Shown in pieces: positions 46,956 through 59,399 of a stretch of 64,000 bases of DNA. Source of the DNA: Strongylocentrotus droebachiensis (Eukaryota; Echinodermata; Echinoidea; Camarodonta; Strongylocentrotidae); assembly GCA_035222895.1 (NCBI GenBank), contig JAVYIG010001837.1, positions 186,001 through 250,000 on the forward strand, read 5' to 3'. How positions within the stretch are numbered: position 1 is the stretch's first letter; each line of letters starts with the position of its first letter. The position numbers were made by a program, and so were the translations under genes. The notes beneath the pieces are model-generated. The model made no database searches and was not told the DNA's origin. It worked only from the letters and a program-made list of their open reading frames with translations.

Positions 46956-48478
46956 TCGCTTCCATTTGCTCATTTTCATGAGATGATACATATTGTCTTT
47001 CGAGAGCCAGATGAACACATAAACTTAAACACAGCGTTGTTCAACCGTCGTGTCGTAAGACATCTCTAGGGGTGTGGCAAGAAAAATTTAGTTATATAAA
47101 AATCTTTACTTTAGAATAACATCAATTTCATGAAAACAATATTGTAGAAATCTCTATGGATTTTTATGAAGAGATAATATCTTAAAGATGATAACGTCTT
47201 TAAAATAATGAAGTATGTTTCTTTCTTGCTCACTTCCCTCACTCATAACATTTAGAAACAGGATGATTTCAGGCAGCAAAATGACTGAATACCTTCATAT
47301 TTGGAGGTGCCCCAATATTCTTTTATTCAACAGGGAGGTGCCAGAATATTGTCATATACACTGTAGGGGCAGCGAGGTGCCCGAGTATACCGTATATCTT
47401 CTTTTTTTAAATCGGAATTACAATTATACAACCCTTGTTTGCTTCACTCCCTTGAAATATCCAGAAACAGGATCATTCTGGGTAATGAGATTCCTCATAT
47501 TCGTGAATCAAGATGATTTAATAAATGAATATTGTATTCATGTATTTGGCAGCAAGATGCCCGCATACATGATTTGTTATATATTACCGTACATGTATCT
47601 AGTGTGTTTCGATTACATTTCTACAATATCAAAATTTATTTCTTGCATGTAGGTACATGTATGTTGACGAGTGCCAGAGTGATGCAAAATGCATCTTCGG
47701 TAATAAATTTGGGATTGGGGTGAGGTGAAACTTTTATTTCTTAAAAGGGTGCATGAATGAATATTAATCTATTTATTTACTACCATTGTTTACTACCATG
47801 TTGTACAGGTGTATAAGATATAAATTTGCATCTACATGGTACAAACTCTTATGTTACATCTCTTATTAAATAAAAAGAACTTGCATACATGTATATCAAT
47901 CTGTCCCTAATAAACTTGCTTTTTGCATTTAAATATGTAAAGCTGTTTTACTTTTGCAAGAAGATGGTGAACAGTCAGTGTTCCAGTAGACGGATTTCTC
48001 TTTCTGTTCCATCTCAACAATACATTATGTATCATCAGGATAGCATACACAAATAAAGGATACAGAGAGTCCTACGTGCATGCACAAGCAGTACAATGTC
48101 TCCCTTATATATTTTTTTTGCATTATCTGGTGATCCAGAATGCTAGGAATTACACATATTACACAAAATGTACATTAGCAGTACGAGCAAATATCACAGA
48201 GAATTTGGAGTCTATTTCCAATGCAGTGTATTCTTGCACCCTTCTTGAATAGGAGTGGTTTAACTGTAACTAATCATGAAAGTTTCTAAATCGGTGTATA
48301 ATGATATAATTAAATCACTATTTTCTTCTACAAATTGGAAATTATTCTGTTAAATTTTGCAATTTTTGATCACATTGGTTCATTTCGTAACTATGAAGGG
48401 ATGAAAAACAAGATTATTGCCAATTTGAAGATGGAAAACTGATTAATTTAGAAAATTTGAAAACTGGATTGTCATGGG
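46956..48478. other. Unique DNA with faint repeats
   Basis: Two related GAAACAGGAT segments (47257 and 47464) suggest an old duplication. No gene supported. Confidence 0.35.
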
Positions 48479-48482
48479 TTAA

Positions 48483-48868
48483 AGAGAAGGTTGAGTTCTG
48501 GGAAGAGGTGAAAAATATTTTGTGAGCATTACTCATTCTTATTATGCAAGTGTGGAAGAACATCAGATAAGACATGTTCCCTGAAAAGCATGGCTCTTCA
48601 AATGCCTTCATATTCTAAATATGCATGTAACATCGTAAAAATCGGGGGCCGGCTTTTTTGGCCACGTGTTCGTGTAGTCCCATATACATCTTTCTGTGTA
48701 CAGTGTTTGTAACTTTACCAAGACTTGGCCAAATTTCTTATCATTTTGATGATTCCAGAACCTTGCAATACACACAAATTCTTATATGCTAGATGATCAA
48801 CCTTTTCTGGTCGGATCCACAACGTTTCTTTCACTATGCAATCGCATGACCAGAACTCAACTTCATCT
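48483..48868. mobile_element. TTAA family A MITE, copy 3 (complete)
   Basis: 386 bp flanked by TTAA (48479-48482, 48869-48872); ends AGAGAAGGTTGAGTTCTGG and rc AGATGAAGTTGAGTTCTGG. Confidence 0.88.
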
Positions 48869-48872
48869 TTAA

Positions 48873-49555
48873 ACAAAATTATAACTTTCCTTTTAATTGT
48901 ACAAGGGTGGCATTTTAGATATCAAAAACAACTTATTTGTGATTGATCATACAGGGCCCTGATTTTACAGTGTATAAGAAGCTTCAAGCGTAGTAAACCA
49001 AGTGAACATCTTGTTCACCAAGGTGGAAGATATGAGAGATGCCTAAGGAGATAATCTAATAGACCACCGATTCTCACGATCACGTTCATCTCTCAATCAA
49101 ATAGGGCACTCCTATTCAGAGCTCCTGTTCTTTTTCTGATGCTCACATTCCAATTTAGACAAATTTCTTCTCCAACTTTGTCACCTCTCTGTTTTCTTGT
49201 CTGTTATCACTTCCTTGCATCTTTTCTCTTTCTTTCTCTTTTATTTGATTTTCATCTCTCATATCCACTTTCTTTCTTCACTCTGTTGCTATCTTTTCAC
49301 TTTATATCATCAGTCTCCCTCTTGATCTCTATTGTTTTTGTGTGGTCTCTTTTCACTATCTTCACATACATCACTCTTTTCTCCTTTTTGGAGGTTTCCA
49401 CTTGTCTCTCTTGCTTTTCTCAATCTTTAATTACTTCACCCTTTGACTACCTACTGAATTATCTCATCCCCATAGGTTTTACATAGGAACTACCCAGGGC
49501 AATGGGCTAAGATTGCATCCACCAAACCCCTTCATATCTCTCTCATCTCACTTTT
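48873..49555. other. Unique DNA grading into CT-rich sequence
   Basis: No gene supported; the frame 49139-49486 is hydrophobic only because of pyrimidine bias. Confidence 0.4.
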
Positions 49556-49559
49556 ATGC

Positions 49560-50075
49560 TTCTCCCCCCCCCCCCCCCTCTCTCTCTCTCTCACCCTCTT
49601 TTTCTCACTCAGTACCAACCTCCCTTATTCTCCCTCTATTTCTCTTTTCTCTACATTCTTTCTTCTTTCCACATCTTCCATCTACTCACTTTTCTGCTTC
49701 TCTCTCTCTCTCTCCCCCCCCCCCCCCCCTCTCTTGCCCAGTACCAACCTCCCTCACTCTCCCTCTAAATCTCTTTCCTCTACCTTCTTTCTTCTTTCCA
49801 CATCTTCCATCTACTCACTTTTCTGCTTCTCTCTCTCTCTCTCTCTCTCTCTGTTTCCACCCCCTCTCTTTCTCACCCAGTACCAACTACCAAACTCCCT
49901 CATTCTCCCTCTTTTTCTCTTTTCTTTACTATCTTTCTTCTTTCCACATCTTCCATCTACTCTCTCTCTCTCTCTCCCCCCCCCCCCAGTACCAACCTCT
50001 GTCATTCTCCCTCCATTTCTCTTTTCTCTACCTTCTCTCTTCTTTCCACATCTTCCATCTACTCACTTTTCTGCT

Positions 50076-50106
<31 letters not shown>

Positions 50107-50312
50107 CCACCCCCTCTCTTTCTCACCCAGTACCAACTACCAAACTCCCTCATTCTCCCTCTTTTTCTCTTTTCTTTACTATCTTTCTTCTTTCCACATC
50201 TTCCATCTACTCTCTCTCTCCCCCCCCCCCCCAGTACCAACCTCCCTCATTCTCCCTCTATTTCTCTTTTCTCTACCTTCTTTCTTCTTTCCACATCTCT
50301 CATCTAACTACA
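49560..50312. repeat. Pyrimidine satellite with alternating units
   Basis: Six units each holding AGTACCAAC, CTCTTTTCT, and CTTCTTTCCACATCTTCCAT, separated by (CT)n and poly-C runs. AGTACC starts at 49611, 49739, 49879, 49988, 50129 and 50233; alternate spacing gives a higher-order unit of about 248 bp. Confidence 0.9.
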
Positions 50313-50329
50313 TCTCCTGCACCTATCCC

Positions 50330-50660
50330 TACAGCAGCTCAGGGATAGCATCAGCATCCATGCACATTTGTGAATATCTGTTTGCTCTGGCGCTCCCATC
50401 ACCCTTGTGATCGCATCTCACGCTGAAGCCGATGAGGCGCGATAAATTTGGGGAGAAAAGACATCAAACGGGCAAGGCTTCATGCATCTCAGTCTTACTA
50501 TCATCACAACCAACGGGATGTTGAAATCTACGGAAGCTCATCTCATCTCATCTCAAAGACACTATCGAAATAAAAAACAATAACCTTTCGTACCCAACAC
50601 GCCTCCTGCTTGGTCTGCACATCAGTAGCCTCGTTTGCAATCAAATAGACATATCATTCT
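50330..50660. promoter_or_regulatory. GC-enriched unique block
   Basis: Repeat-free block including GCTGAAGCCGATGAGGCGCG. No open frame with splice support. Possibly conserved non-coding; the type is a guess. Confidence 0.15.
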
Positions 50661-52340
50661 ACATACTGTACGTGCATGTATGTGAGGGACAAGGAGAAAG
50701 AGTTCATCTCTGATTTCCTTCAGATTGATATCATGACAACTTTTCTATAATAGCACATTATATTATCTATATAAGTGAACATAGATCTACATTACATGCA
50801 GCACTACAATTTAATGTATAAACATTGTAAAGCTCTTTTTAAACAAGATTGTATCTCTCTTTCAAAGTTTTGCAATCATGAAGTTGGGCATGGATTCCCA
50901 TGACAACTGAAGAAAAAAAACATTGATAATAATGATAATAAGGAGAATCTATCGATATTATTCTAACATGCTGTTACAAATACAAAATACATTTCGTATT
51001 GATTAATTGCATTTGGCAGATGAAATCATTCCTTGGCAAAGTCAATTTGTATTAGCCTACATGTAAATTGTACCATTGTACATGGAGTTCTTTCAGTAGC
51101 ATTGATCTTGTTACAGATGACAAGTTTACCATTTACGTTTGGCACCCCATAGTCCTTAGGCCGGCGCCTAATAATATTTGGGGATCCATTTGTAATTCCT
51201 TTTCAAATCCATTGGTAAAAAAAATATTTTTCAAGTTACCATATTCAAAGAGCTTTTTTTTCTGTACAAAATTCAGAAAAATGTTATACTCAAAATGATA
51301 TGAATTGCTCAGGAGACAAAAATATTGATTTCTTTTCAATTCATTTTTGATACAAGGTGAAAACAATTTGTTCCATCCTGAAAGCCAGGCTACTAACCAT
51401 ACAATCCATGAGATAATGTCACGTCTCGGAATGTAATGTACACGTGCACTTCATCACCCGAGCATCTCTCAAGAAATCTTAAAAGAAAGACACTGCGTCA
51501 CATGATCCAAGAAGGCAGGCATCCCAACCGGTCACCTGATCTTATCCAAATGTGTGCTTCTCGCAATGTAACGTTTGTCTAGAGGTGGACACTATACCGA
51601 CTTCAAAATGTAATGTGCTAGGGTAGAGGTTTAATAAACAATGGTGAGAGCTTATGCAGTGATTATGATAGCATACTGTACATGTAGATGTTAGTTTACA
51701 GAATATGACATAACTTGAATTTGAAAAACAAATCAAATTATACATGTCAATTCCAAGAAGTAACCTATACTGCAGCAATTGATACTTTGTTTTTCTCCCT
51801 AGATTAAAATGAACCTATACTACTCAGTGACATGTACATGCACTACTTGTTTTTAAGTGCCATTGATATACACAAGTCATCTTCTATTTTTCTGTTTTTC
51901 ATATCTTTGGTTGTTATATTATGTTTCATTATATAAAAATAAAAATTCAAATACCGGTAAGTAACTTTTTGTTCATTGACCAATGATTTCAATACATCAA
52001 CTTTGTAATAATTTATAACTTTCTTATTTCGAATCGGTTTTGCTCCAACTTTCACTGCCCTGTTTCTCTCATTCTTTTGCTTCTATTAAAACCAACTTAA
52101 TATCAGGGTGGACATCCCCCTTTAAACTGCAATTCTAATTACTTGTGTCACAATATACAGATGTACTTATCCTCAGCCAATGCTCATTCAATGAGCTTTT
52201 AATTGTGTGATAAATCACAATCATGTCCTATCATTCTGCTGGTATGTATGAGAGCATAAGAGTTACATTGTACAATTATGTTCATCTAATAACTGATGAC
52301 ATACATGTATGTATTTCAACTAGGTTAACTACATAAATGT
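50661..52340. other. Unique DNA
   Basis: Near 52080-52127 lies an end resembling the family at 54440 and 57718 (TATTAAAACCAACTT, then AGGGTGGACATCCCCCTTTAA). Otherwise nothing supported. Confidence 0.4.
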
Positions 52341-52356
52341 TATGTATACATGTAGA

Positions 52357-52560
52357 GGTGATGTGGTCTAGGGAATAAGCCACTTGACTTTGCATCGCAC
52401 CACAAGGTACGATGTTCAAATCCCTGCCACAGCACTAACTTCCTTAGGAAAGACATTAATCTACATCTGCATAATTTGACCTGGGTGATGTAAATGGGTA
52501 CGTGGCAGAAATTAACTCCTTGAAATGCTAAAGCGCCATATTGGCAGTCATGCTAAAGGC
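52357..52560 (+). repeat. tRNA-derived SINE
   Basis: tRNA-like head with GATGTGGTCTAGGG as a degenerate A box and GATGTTCAAATCCCTGCC as the B box, followed by a body with GATGTAAATGGGTACGTGGC and GAAATGCTAAAGCGCC. No functional cloverleaf. Confidence 0.55.
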
Positions 52561-52580
52561 AGGGTATATACATGTAACTC

Positions 52581-52899
52581 CAGGGGGATGTTTCACAAAG
52601 ACCCCAAGTCGAACTTAACTCTAAGTTGGACTTAAAAGTTATGGAGAGCCATTTGTAGCCTTTAGAATAAAATATATTCAAAAGCAAAAAAGCAAGCATT
52701 TCAGAATTTTTATAAATTCCACATCAAGAACATGAAATCTCCTTGATAATAGAAAAATATGAATGATTTGAATCAACATGTTATGCCTTTTAAAATAACG
52801 TTTACAAAATATTTTCATAGATGCTAACGACTTTCCATCATTTTTAAGTCCAACTTAGAGATAATTTCAACTTAGGATCTTTGTGAAACACCCCTTGGA
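52581..52899. mobile_element. hAT-like MITE running into the gap
   Basis: Inverted ends CAGGGGGATGTTTCACAAAG and rc CCAAGGGGTGTTTCACAAAG, with long matched subterminal sequence (TAAGTTGGACTTAAAA). The right flank is lost in the run of N. Confidence 0.7.
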
Positions 52900-53099
52900 N
52901 NNNNNNNNNNNNNNNNNNNNNNNNNNNNNNNNNNNNNNNNNNNNNNNNNNNNNNNNNNNNNNNNNNNNNNNNNNNNNNNNNNNNNNNNNNNNNNNNNNNN
53001 NNNNNNNNNNNNNNNNNNNNNNNNNNNNNNNNNNNNNNNNNNNNNNNNNNNNNNNNNNNNNNNNNNNNNNNNNNNNNNNNNNNNNNNNNNNNNNNNNNN
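52900..53099. other. Assembly gap, 200 N
   Basis: Run of exactly 200 N; a round number suggests a placeholder rather than a measured length. Confidence 0.99.
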
Positions 53100-54420
53100 G
53101 CATTATTCCCAGGCAGCATTTTATGTTATGGTTTTAAATCCATAATCATGCTGTCACGTCCGCTCTCGTGCTTTTTGATTTATCTATCCATTAACCCGGT
53201 ATTACAATGTCATCATTTTATTGTGATACCCAATCTGCCATCTAAATATATACGTCATTAATTCCAGTTTAAGGACAAATCTTGATTGACGCCTTATTAA
53301 GGATTTATGGAATCGGAATCAAATTGAAGCTCGTTCCATTTGTTTTGTCTCTTTTTATCTGCAGGTATATATAAATATACAGTGCGTCCCAAGAAAAAAT
53401 AAAACCGGAAACAAACGGATATCGTAGAAAAAATTATATGAACTTAATAAATAAAAAAATCCTTGCTTTTCATAAAGAAGAGCTGATATCCTTCCAAATA
53501 ATACAATGATAACTTTAATCAACACCCGTTTCTTTGAGTAAATTGTTTTGAAAATTGCATGTCAAAATCCAATCGTGCCAAAATTGGGTGAATCTGTGAA
53601 GATAGTTGAAACGTCAGTATCACTCGAGAACATGACCGAACATGACCGAATATGACCAGAAGGAAATGAAAATTGTTTTCTAGTGCTTCGTTTAATAGTT
53701 AAGGACAAATTATTGCCTTTATCATACAAATAAAAGATAGTGGAGATCGTGAGAGCAGGGTCCATGGTAAGAGTAAAGACGGCTTATTTTGTACTTAAAT
53801 GGGTTTATAATTCTTCTGAACAGTGATCTTTATCATTTTTCACCAGTGCTACTTTTTAAACGAACAAAGCAGACAGTGAGTCTGGTGATATTTTCACAGG
53901 AATCAAAGTAAGGGGAACCGTACATTTTTCCAATGGGGGCGAGATTTTGTCCAAAGGGCACATATTGCAGAAAATAAACTATCAAAATATATGATTTTAC
54001 CCTTAGGGCTCAGGATCAGGCACGTAGCCAGAGTTTGATGTTTTTTTTTTTTTTTTGTAATCGATCGAGGTAAAAAAAGGGGTCTACAAAAGTTCAACCG
54101 ATCTTGGAATTTTGTTGGGGGGCACGTGCCCCCCCCCCCCTAGTTGCTACGTGCCTGCTCAGGATGACACCATTTTCAAAGCATCGTTTGAAAGAATATT
54201 ACTTCTACTTAATGAAAAGCACGAATGTGTTTAAATACACAACACAGTTTTCTCACAATTACCATTTGTTTTCGGGTTTCGTCTTTTTCTGGGACGCACT
54301 GTACATTCCAATGAATCCATGCTCATAAATTCAGCAATAGATTTTCAGATAATCGAAGCTAGCTTGCTTGCACTCATTTATCGTAAATTATCATGGACAG
54401 CGAAGCTTGTTTTCAATTTC
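53100..54420. other. Unique DNA
   Basis: Poly-T (54042-54056) and an 11-base C run (54130) only. No gene supported. Confidence 0.4.
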
Positions 54421-54439
54421 AATATTCTTGGGGGCTGTC

Positions 54440-54860
54440 AAAAGGGAAGTCCACCTTGATATCAAGTTGGCTTGAAATAGATGCTGACAAACGAGAGAAA
54501 AGTCAGTAAAAATATGATTGAGCAATAAGAATTTTTGAAGTTGCGATCAATCAAACACAAACTCTGTCACGTATCTCGATGTTCACTCCAGTTGCTCTGT
54601 ACTAAAATAATCAGAAATCTATAATTACCCTTAACAAAATGTTCAATTATATATGCAACCTAAATATAATTATTGAAAATATGTTTCTCTAAAAAAATGA
54701 AAAAAATCTATTACTTCATCAATGACTAGGAAATAAAAATGTATGACATTTTTATGTACAGAGTAAATGAGAGAGGAGATAGTCGGAACTTCTCTCCCCA
54801 TTGTCCTTCATCCCGTTCATCGTTTCTTCTATGTGTGTTCTTCTGTTTTTACCCAACATT
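54440..54860 (+). repeat. Dispersed repeat H, copy 1 (uninterrupted)
   Basis: Shares AAGGGAAGTCCACCTTGATA, GTTGCGATCAATCAAACACA, CTCTGTCACGTATCT and ACCTAAATATAATTATT with 57718-58560. Holds an empty CCCTTAACAAAATG site where the other copy has a TTAA insertion. Confidence 0.7.
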
Positions 54861-55370
54861 CAACTTAGAAGGAGTAATGTGCCCCCTGCCCCCGTAAATA
54901 TGCAATTGAACCTTGGAAAAAGAGTAATTTTCCTCTCATAAACATTGCGCAAGATCCATTGATAGATTAGGAAATCGTTCGACCCAGACAGAATCACCTG
55001 CCAGTATAGAATTGTTAATAGGCATGCATAAGATCCAAATGAAATTGATGTATAAAAGAGGTGGGTGGGTTCATTCGGTGTGGGTGCGTATGGTGACCGA
55101 GAGGAAGGATGTGCATGTGTATAAGAGAATAGGGATTTTGGCGGTGTGAAACATTGGTAGTTTTTTTTTCAAGGTGTGATTCTCAGTTTGGTTAAGTTAG
55201 TTCTTTTAACGATGAATGCGCTTGTATATAATGCATATGCGCTTTATTATAACATGTTTAAAGTGTACATTCAAGTTTTTGAAATAATGTCAACATTTTG
55301 ATTGCCTTTATTAAACTATATTGGGACTTCAATAAACAGTCGAGTCGTCGCGCTCTGGTCGACAGCCTTT
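54861..55370. other. Unique DNA
   Basis: GT-rich at 55060-55150; no gene supported. Confidence 0.35.
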
Positions 55371-55372
55371 CC

Positions 55373-55990
55373 TCAGCACCCCCCCCCCCCCTCCCCCCTC
55401 CCCCCTCCCCCCCCCAAAGTAATTGTCCTTATCATGTTAGTGGGAAGACATGTACAGGCTAGGTTAGCGGTAAAGACGATAGGAAAAGGAGGTTCTAGGA
55501 CAATTAACCCCTGGGCGATAGCCCCTCCCCTGGAAATAACCCCCTTCGACAATCTGACCCGACCCCCGACCCCCTCCCCCCATGACAATTAGCCCCTCCC
55601 CTGGAAATAACCCCCTTCGAAAATCTGACCCGAACCCCGACCCCCCCCCCCATGACAATTAGCCCCTCCCCTGGAAATAACCTTCTTCGACAATCTGACC
55701 CGACCCCCGACCCCCCCCCCATGACAATTAGCCCCTCCCCTGGAAATAACCTCCTTTGACAATCTTCGGGGGGGGGGGGGTAATTGCCCTCTCGGGATGG
55801 TTGTCCTTGGATGTCCTCGAGGGGAGGGAAAATTATCCTAGGGTGTGATTGTCCTCAGGTTGGTTGTCCTTGGTAGTCCTTGGTCCCCGAAACTACCCCC
55901 CCCCCCCCTACCGATAACAACCACGTCCCGAGGAAAACTACCTCCCGGGAAATTACCCCTAGGACACCCCCCCCCCCCCCCCCCCTATGA
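55373..55990. repeat. C-rich tandem repeat and homopolymer block
   Basis: Four units of 69-71 bp beginning GCCCCTCCCCTGGAAATAAC at 55521, 55592, 55662 and 55731, embedded in C runs; then degenerate G-rich TTGTCCTTGG units and an inverted C-rich end. Frames across it are repetitive artefacts. Confidence 0.9.
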
Positions 55991-57717
55991 CAATTCAATT
56001 TTCTTTGTCATTTTCTCTTAATCTTTTTTTCTTCTTATCTATAGCCCTTTTATTTAATTTTTTGTAGTCTATTTACATTATAATATTTGAGATTTGCACC
56101 CCCTTAAAATGCAGCAACGGGCACCTGGCTCCTCGCCCGCCCCGGCTCTATATCCAAAACAAAGTATATTGTATTCAAAATGTATTTTATCTATCCTTTT
56201 TTTTCTTCATTAATTGTAATTGAATAATATCTACATAAAAAAGACATAATTATATTGATTACAAAGGAAAAAAATACAATATACTTTGCACAAAAGTAAT
56301 TATACGCAATACTTTCCAACATTTGCTCTACATAATATTTCCTATAAATAAATTTCGAATATGTTTGTAAAATAACATTTTCTTGTTTGTGTATTTAAAA
56401 CATAAGAAGCTAAATTAATTAAAAGATATTTAAAAACTACAGATTTTGAACATTACTTGCCTACTATTAGATCACTGTTATCAATGTGTTCATTATCAAA
56501 CAATTCTTCGGTTTTTCTGAGAAAAATTAAGACCTTGTTCCAGAATATTGTTGAGTGATGACAGTCATTGAAATAAATGATAATAATTTTCTGTGCATTA
56601 GATATTTGAGACGACATAGATATTCTTCTAATAACTTATGGAGTAGTTTGAAATTAAACTATTTTAATCGTATTTCCTCGACGTTTGTCCATTTATCTTA
56701 TCCTATTTTTGTTTCTTAATCCTTCAATATATTTGTCAACTTCTGTATCTCTCTGATCCTGTATTAAAGCATTAAGGAAAATCCGGTGTATTCAATCTCG
56801 TTATCTAGCGCGTTGGCTCTTTGTTAGCCGACTGCATTGGTCTAAAAATACCACCACGTCGCATCACTATGCATACTGGAAGCTTTATTCATGAACCCAT
56901 CTGATCCCGTCAAGCGACATGTCTGTTAACAGACGACTGCTATCATTCTACATCCATATCATGTAGATCAGATAACAACTGATCCGAGAGCGCGTTCACG
57001 AGGCCTGAATATTGAATCAGACAATATGGAATTTGCCTTTATTTTGTTTGCACAATAATGTAACCAGAAAGGGAATACATGATTAAATACAACGACTGAC
57101 TCTAAAAAATATATAAAAAAATATCCATGGCTCAAGTCATTTTGACCAAACAATTTCAATATCTCAATGCAAGAAAATACACAAACGATATAAGTTTAAT
57201 TTGATATTCGTCTATATAAACGTATTTAGTATACAACCTTACATGTTGTATCAACAGGACAACTATATATATATTATCCTGAATGGTACATTTACAGGAC
57301 ATCGTAAGAACTGGTAAAGTACCCTAACCCTAAACCTAACCCCAGCCCTAAATTGAAAACAATACTATATAACTGAATAAACTAATGACTAGTGAATTAA
57401 CCTACTGTTTCTTGGGAGGCTTATAAGTTTCATGTGCCTGCAAACGTACGTAGAGGGCAGTAATTATATTGTTCAATCGTCCTGCTAATGACCATGTCTA
57501 CTTAATGACTCATTTTTTAACTACAAATATCCTTCTAATGACGCTGTAAGGTATATAAGCATAGATACAACATATATCGACATTAAATAATTTATTCTAT
57601 AATAATAATAAAGTCAATACAGTTGGAAATGTAGCTGCTGTCGTTATTTAGACAAACAAATCTTTTTTTTTTAATTGTAGAGGTAAATATAATCTAGAAT
57701 TTGGAAAAGAATATTAA
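55991..57717. other. Unique AT-rich DNA with small landmarks
   Basis: GC-enriched block at 56780-57010 containing a perfect 14-bp palindrome GTCTGTTAACAGAC (56921-56934) and a MEF2-like CTAAAAATA. At 57321-57352 a short degenerate CCCTAA run. No gene supported. Confidence 0.4.
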
Positions 57718-58560
57718 AGGAGAAATCCACCCTTCTATTCAGATGATTTTGATAGAAGCAACAATGAGAGAAAACAGGTCGGTAAAATGTTGAGCTAAAA
57801 CCTATATAAAATAAGAAAGGTATGAATTGTTAAGTTGCAATCAATCAAACACAAATTGGCAACTCTGTGACGTATCTTGCGAGGTTTCCTCCCATTTGCC
57901 CTGTTCTAAAAAAAAAAGTTCAAAATATGTATTCACCCTTAAAGGTAAAGACCAGTAATGGTCATGCGATTGCATTGTGAAAGAAACGTTGTGGAATCGA
58001 TCAGAAAAGGTTGATCATCTAGCATCTAGCATCTGCAAGGTTCTGGAATCATCAAAATGATAAGAAATTTGGCTTATTCTTCGTAAAGTTACAAGCACTA
58101 TACACAGAAAAAATGTATATGGGACTACCCTATCTCTCTCACCAGACCATGAGAGAAATAAATTTACCAAATATATGAATTAGTAGGCGGTTTCCCGGCA
58201 AATTTTTTATCATCACGTATTAGTCAAAACAAGTTCTTTCACATGATTGGTAATGAGAGCTTCCATTTCATTTTTTGAAATTGGGGCGTTGCCAATACTG
58301 GTCTTTACCTTTAAGAAAATTTTCAATTAAACATTCACCCTAAATATAATTATTTCAAAAACGTTTTTATTTAACCTGTGCATTACAAAAATCTACTCCG
58401 TCATTCATAATTCAGAAAATTAAAGTTTAGGAACTTTACTGTAGAGAACAAATTAGAGAGGAGCTTGAAAAAAATCATAACTTTCCCATTTTGATCGGAT
58501 ATTGCTTAAACTTCTTTTTGTATTTGTTTCTTACATTTTTCAGCTTTTATTAAAACCAAC
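57718..58560 (+). repeat. Dispersed repeat H, copy 2 (interrupted)
   Basis: Same family as 54440-54860 (GTTGCAATCAATCAAACACA, ACCCTAAATATAATTATTTC), interrupted by the TTAA element at 57943-58310. The tail CTTTTATTAAAACCAACTT also matches 52085. Confidence 0.7.
57943..58310. mobile_element. TTAA family C MITE
   Basis: 368 bp, flanked by TTAA (57939-57942, 58311-58314), ends AGGTAAAGACCAGTAATGG and rc AGGTAAAGACCAGTATTGG. One half shares sequence with family A in reverse (GAAAGAAACGTTGTGGA, AATCATCAAAATGATAAGAA). Confidence 0.88.
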
Positions 58561-58852
58561 TTTCTTTGCCTTTTATACATAGCTAAATAATAAACCGTAA
58601 CCATGTTTACCCTGTCAAAAAGTATTATCCTGTAAATGTTCATGATTAATAAGTACTCTAATTGCATGCAAGATATACATTTTCCTAGGAATATAGGAAT
58701 AGATTGTCAGAACTCATAATTGTATGAATATCTATACGGATAATCTGTCTGTCAAAACAAATCATGGGCTTTGACCCAATTAACAAAACCTGCCCCAAAA
58801 CAGGCTCATACACAAATCTGCACACGACCCAGAGCCCAGAGCCCTACACTTA

Positions 58853-59311
58853 GGCCTAAAATAAAAACTTGTTGTATTGCCCTTTGCAACCGACCCAAAA
58901 ATTTGAAAATCTACGGTCGGCATTTTTAAAAAGGTTTTTTTTTATACCGTTTTTTAGATTTGTTAATTATTAATGAATTAAAAAAGAGATGTTTGTTGGG
59001 ATAAATGGGAGATAAATGCATAACATCAAATCATTCCAAAATTCTCACTCGTCTTCTGCCCTAGTTTCAAATCCTACTAGCGTAAACATCTCGATCAACA
59101 CAACATTGCAAACCATGGATTATTATGAGGTGAAAAAGAATTGAATGGAATGATGACGCTGAAACACATGTATTAAAGCAATAATAACTTAAGAAATATC
59201 AGCCAAAAGAGGGCGGGGAAAAAAAAATTAAAAACTGAAAATATCGGCCCAAAAAGGGCGACAATGTTTTGGCACGCAAAGGGCAATACAACATTTTTTT
59301 TGTTTTAGGCC
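58853..59311. mobile_element. Harbinger-like MITE
   Basis: 459 bp with ends GGCCTAAAATAAAAACTTGT and rc GGCCTAAAACAAAAAAAATG, then matched GTTGTATTGCCCTTTGC; flanked by TTA (58850-58852, 59312-59314), the TWA target of PIF/Harbinger. Confidence 0.75.
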
Positions 59312-59330
59312 TTATAGTAGTACCCACTCC

Positions 59331-59362
59331 TTCCCCCCCCCCCAAAAAAAAAAATAAATAAA

Positions 59363-59399
<37 letters not shown>

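Noticed and set aside
49513-50348. 264-codon ORF with internal repeats
   Set aside because: Reads through a pyrimidine satellite; repeated peptides reflect DNA units, not protein domains.
52844-53137. ORFs crossing the gap
   Set aside because: Composed almost wholly of N; artefacts.
55302-55722. Pro/Gly-rich ORFs
   Set aside because: Frames across a C-rich tandem repeat.
57321-57352. Interstitial telomere (CCCTAA)n
   Set aside because: Only about 30 bp and degenerate; too short to claim a telomeric origin.
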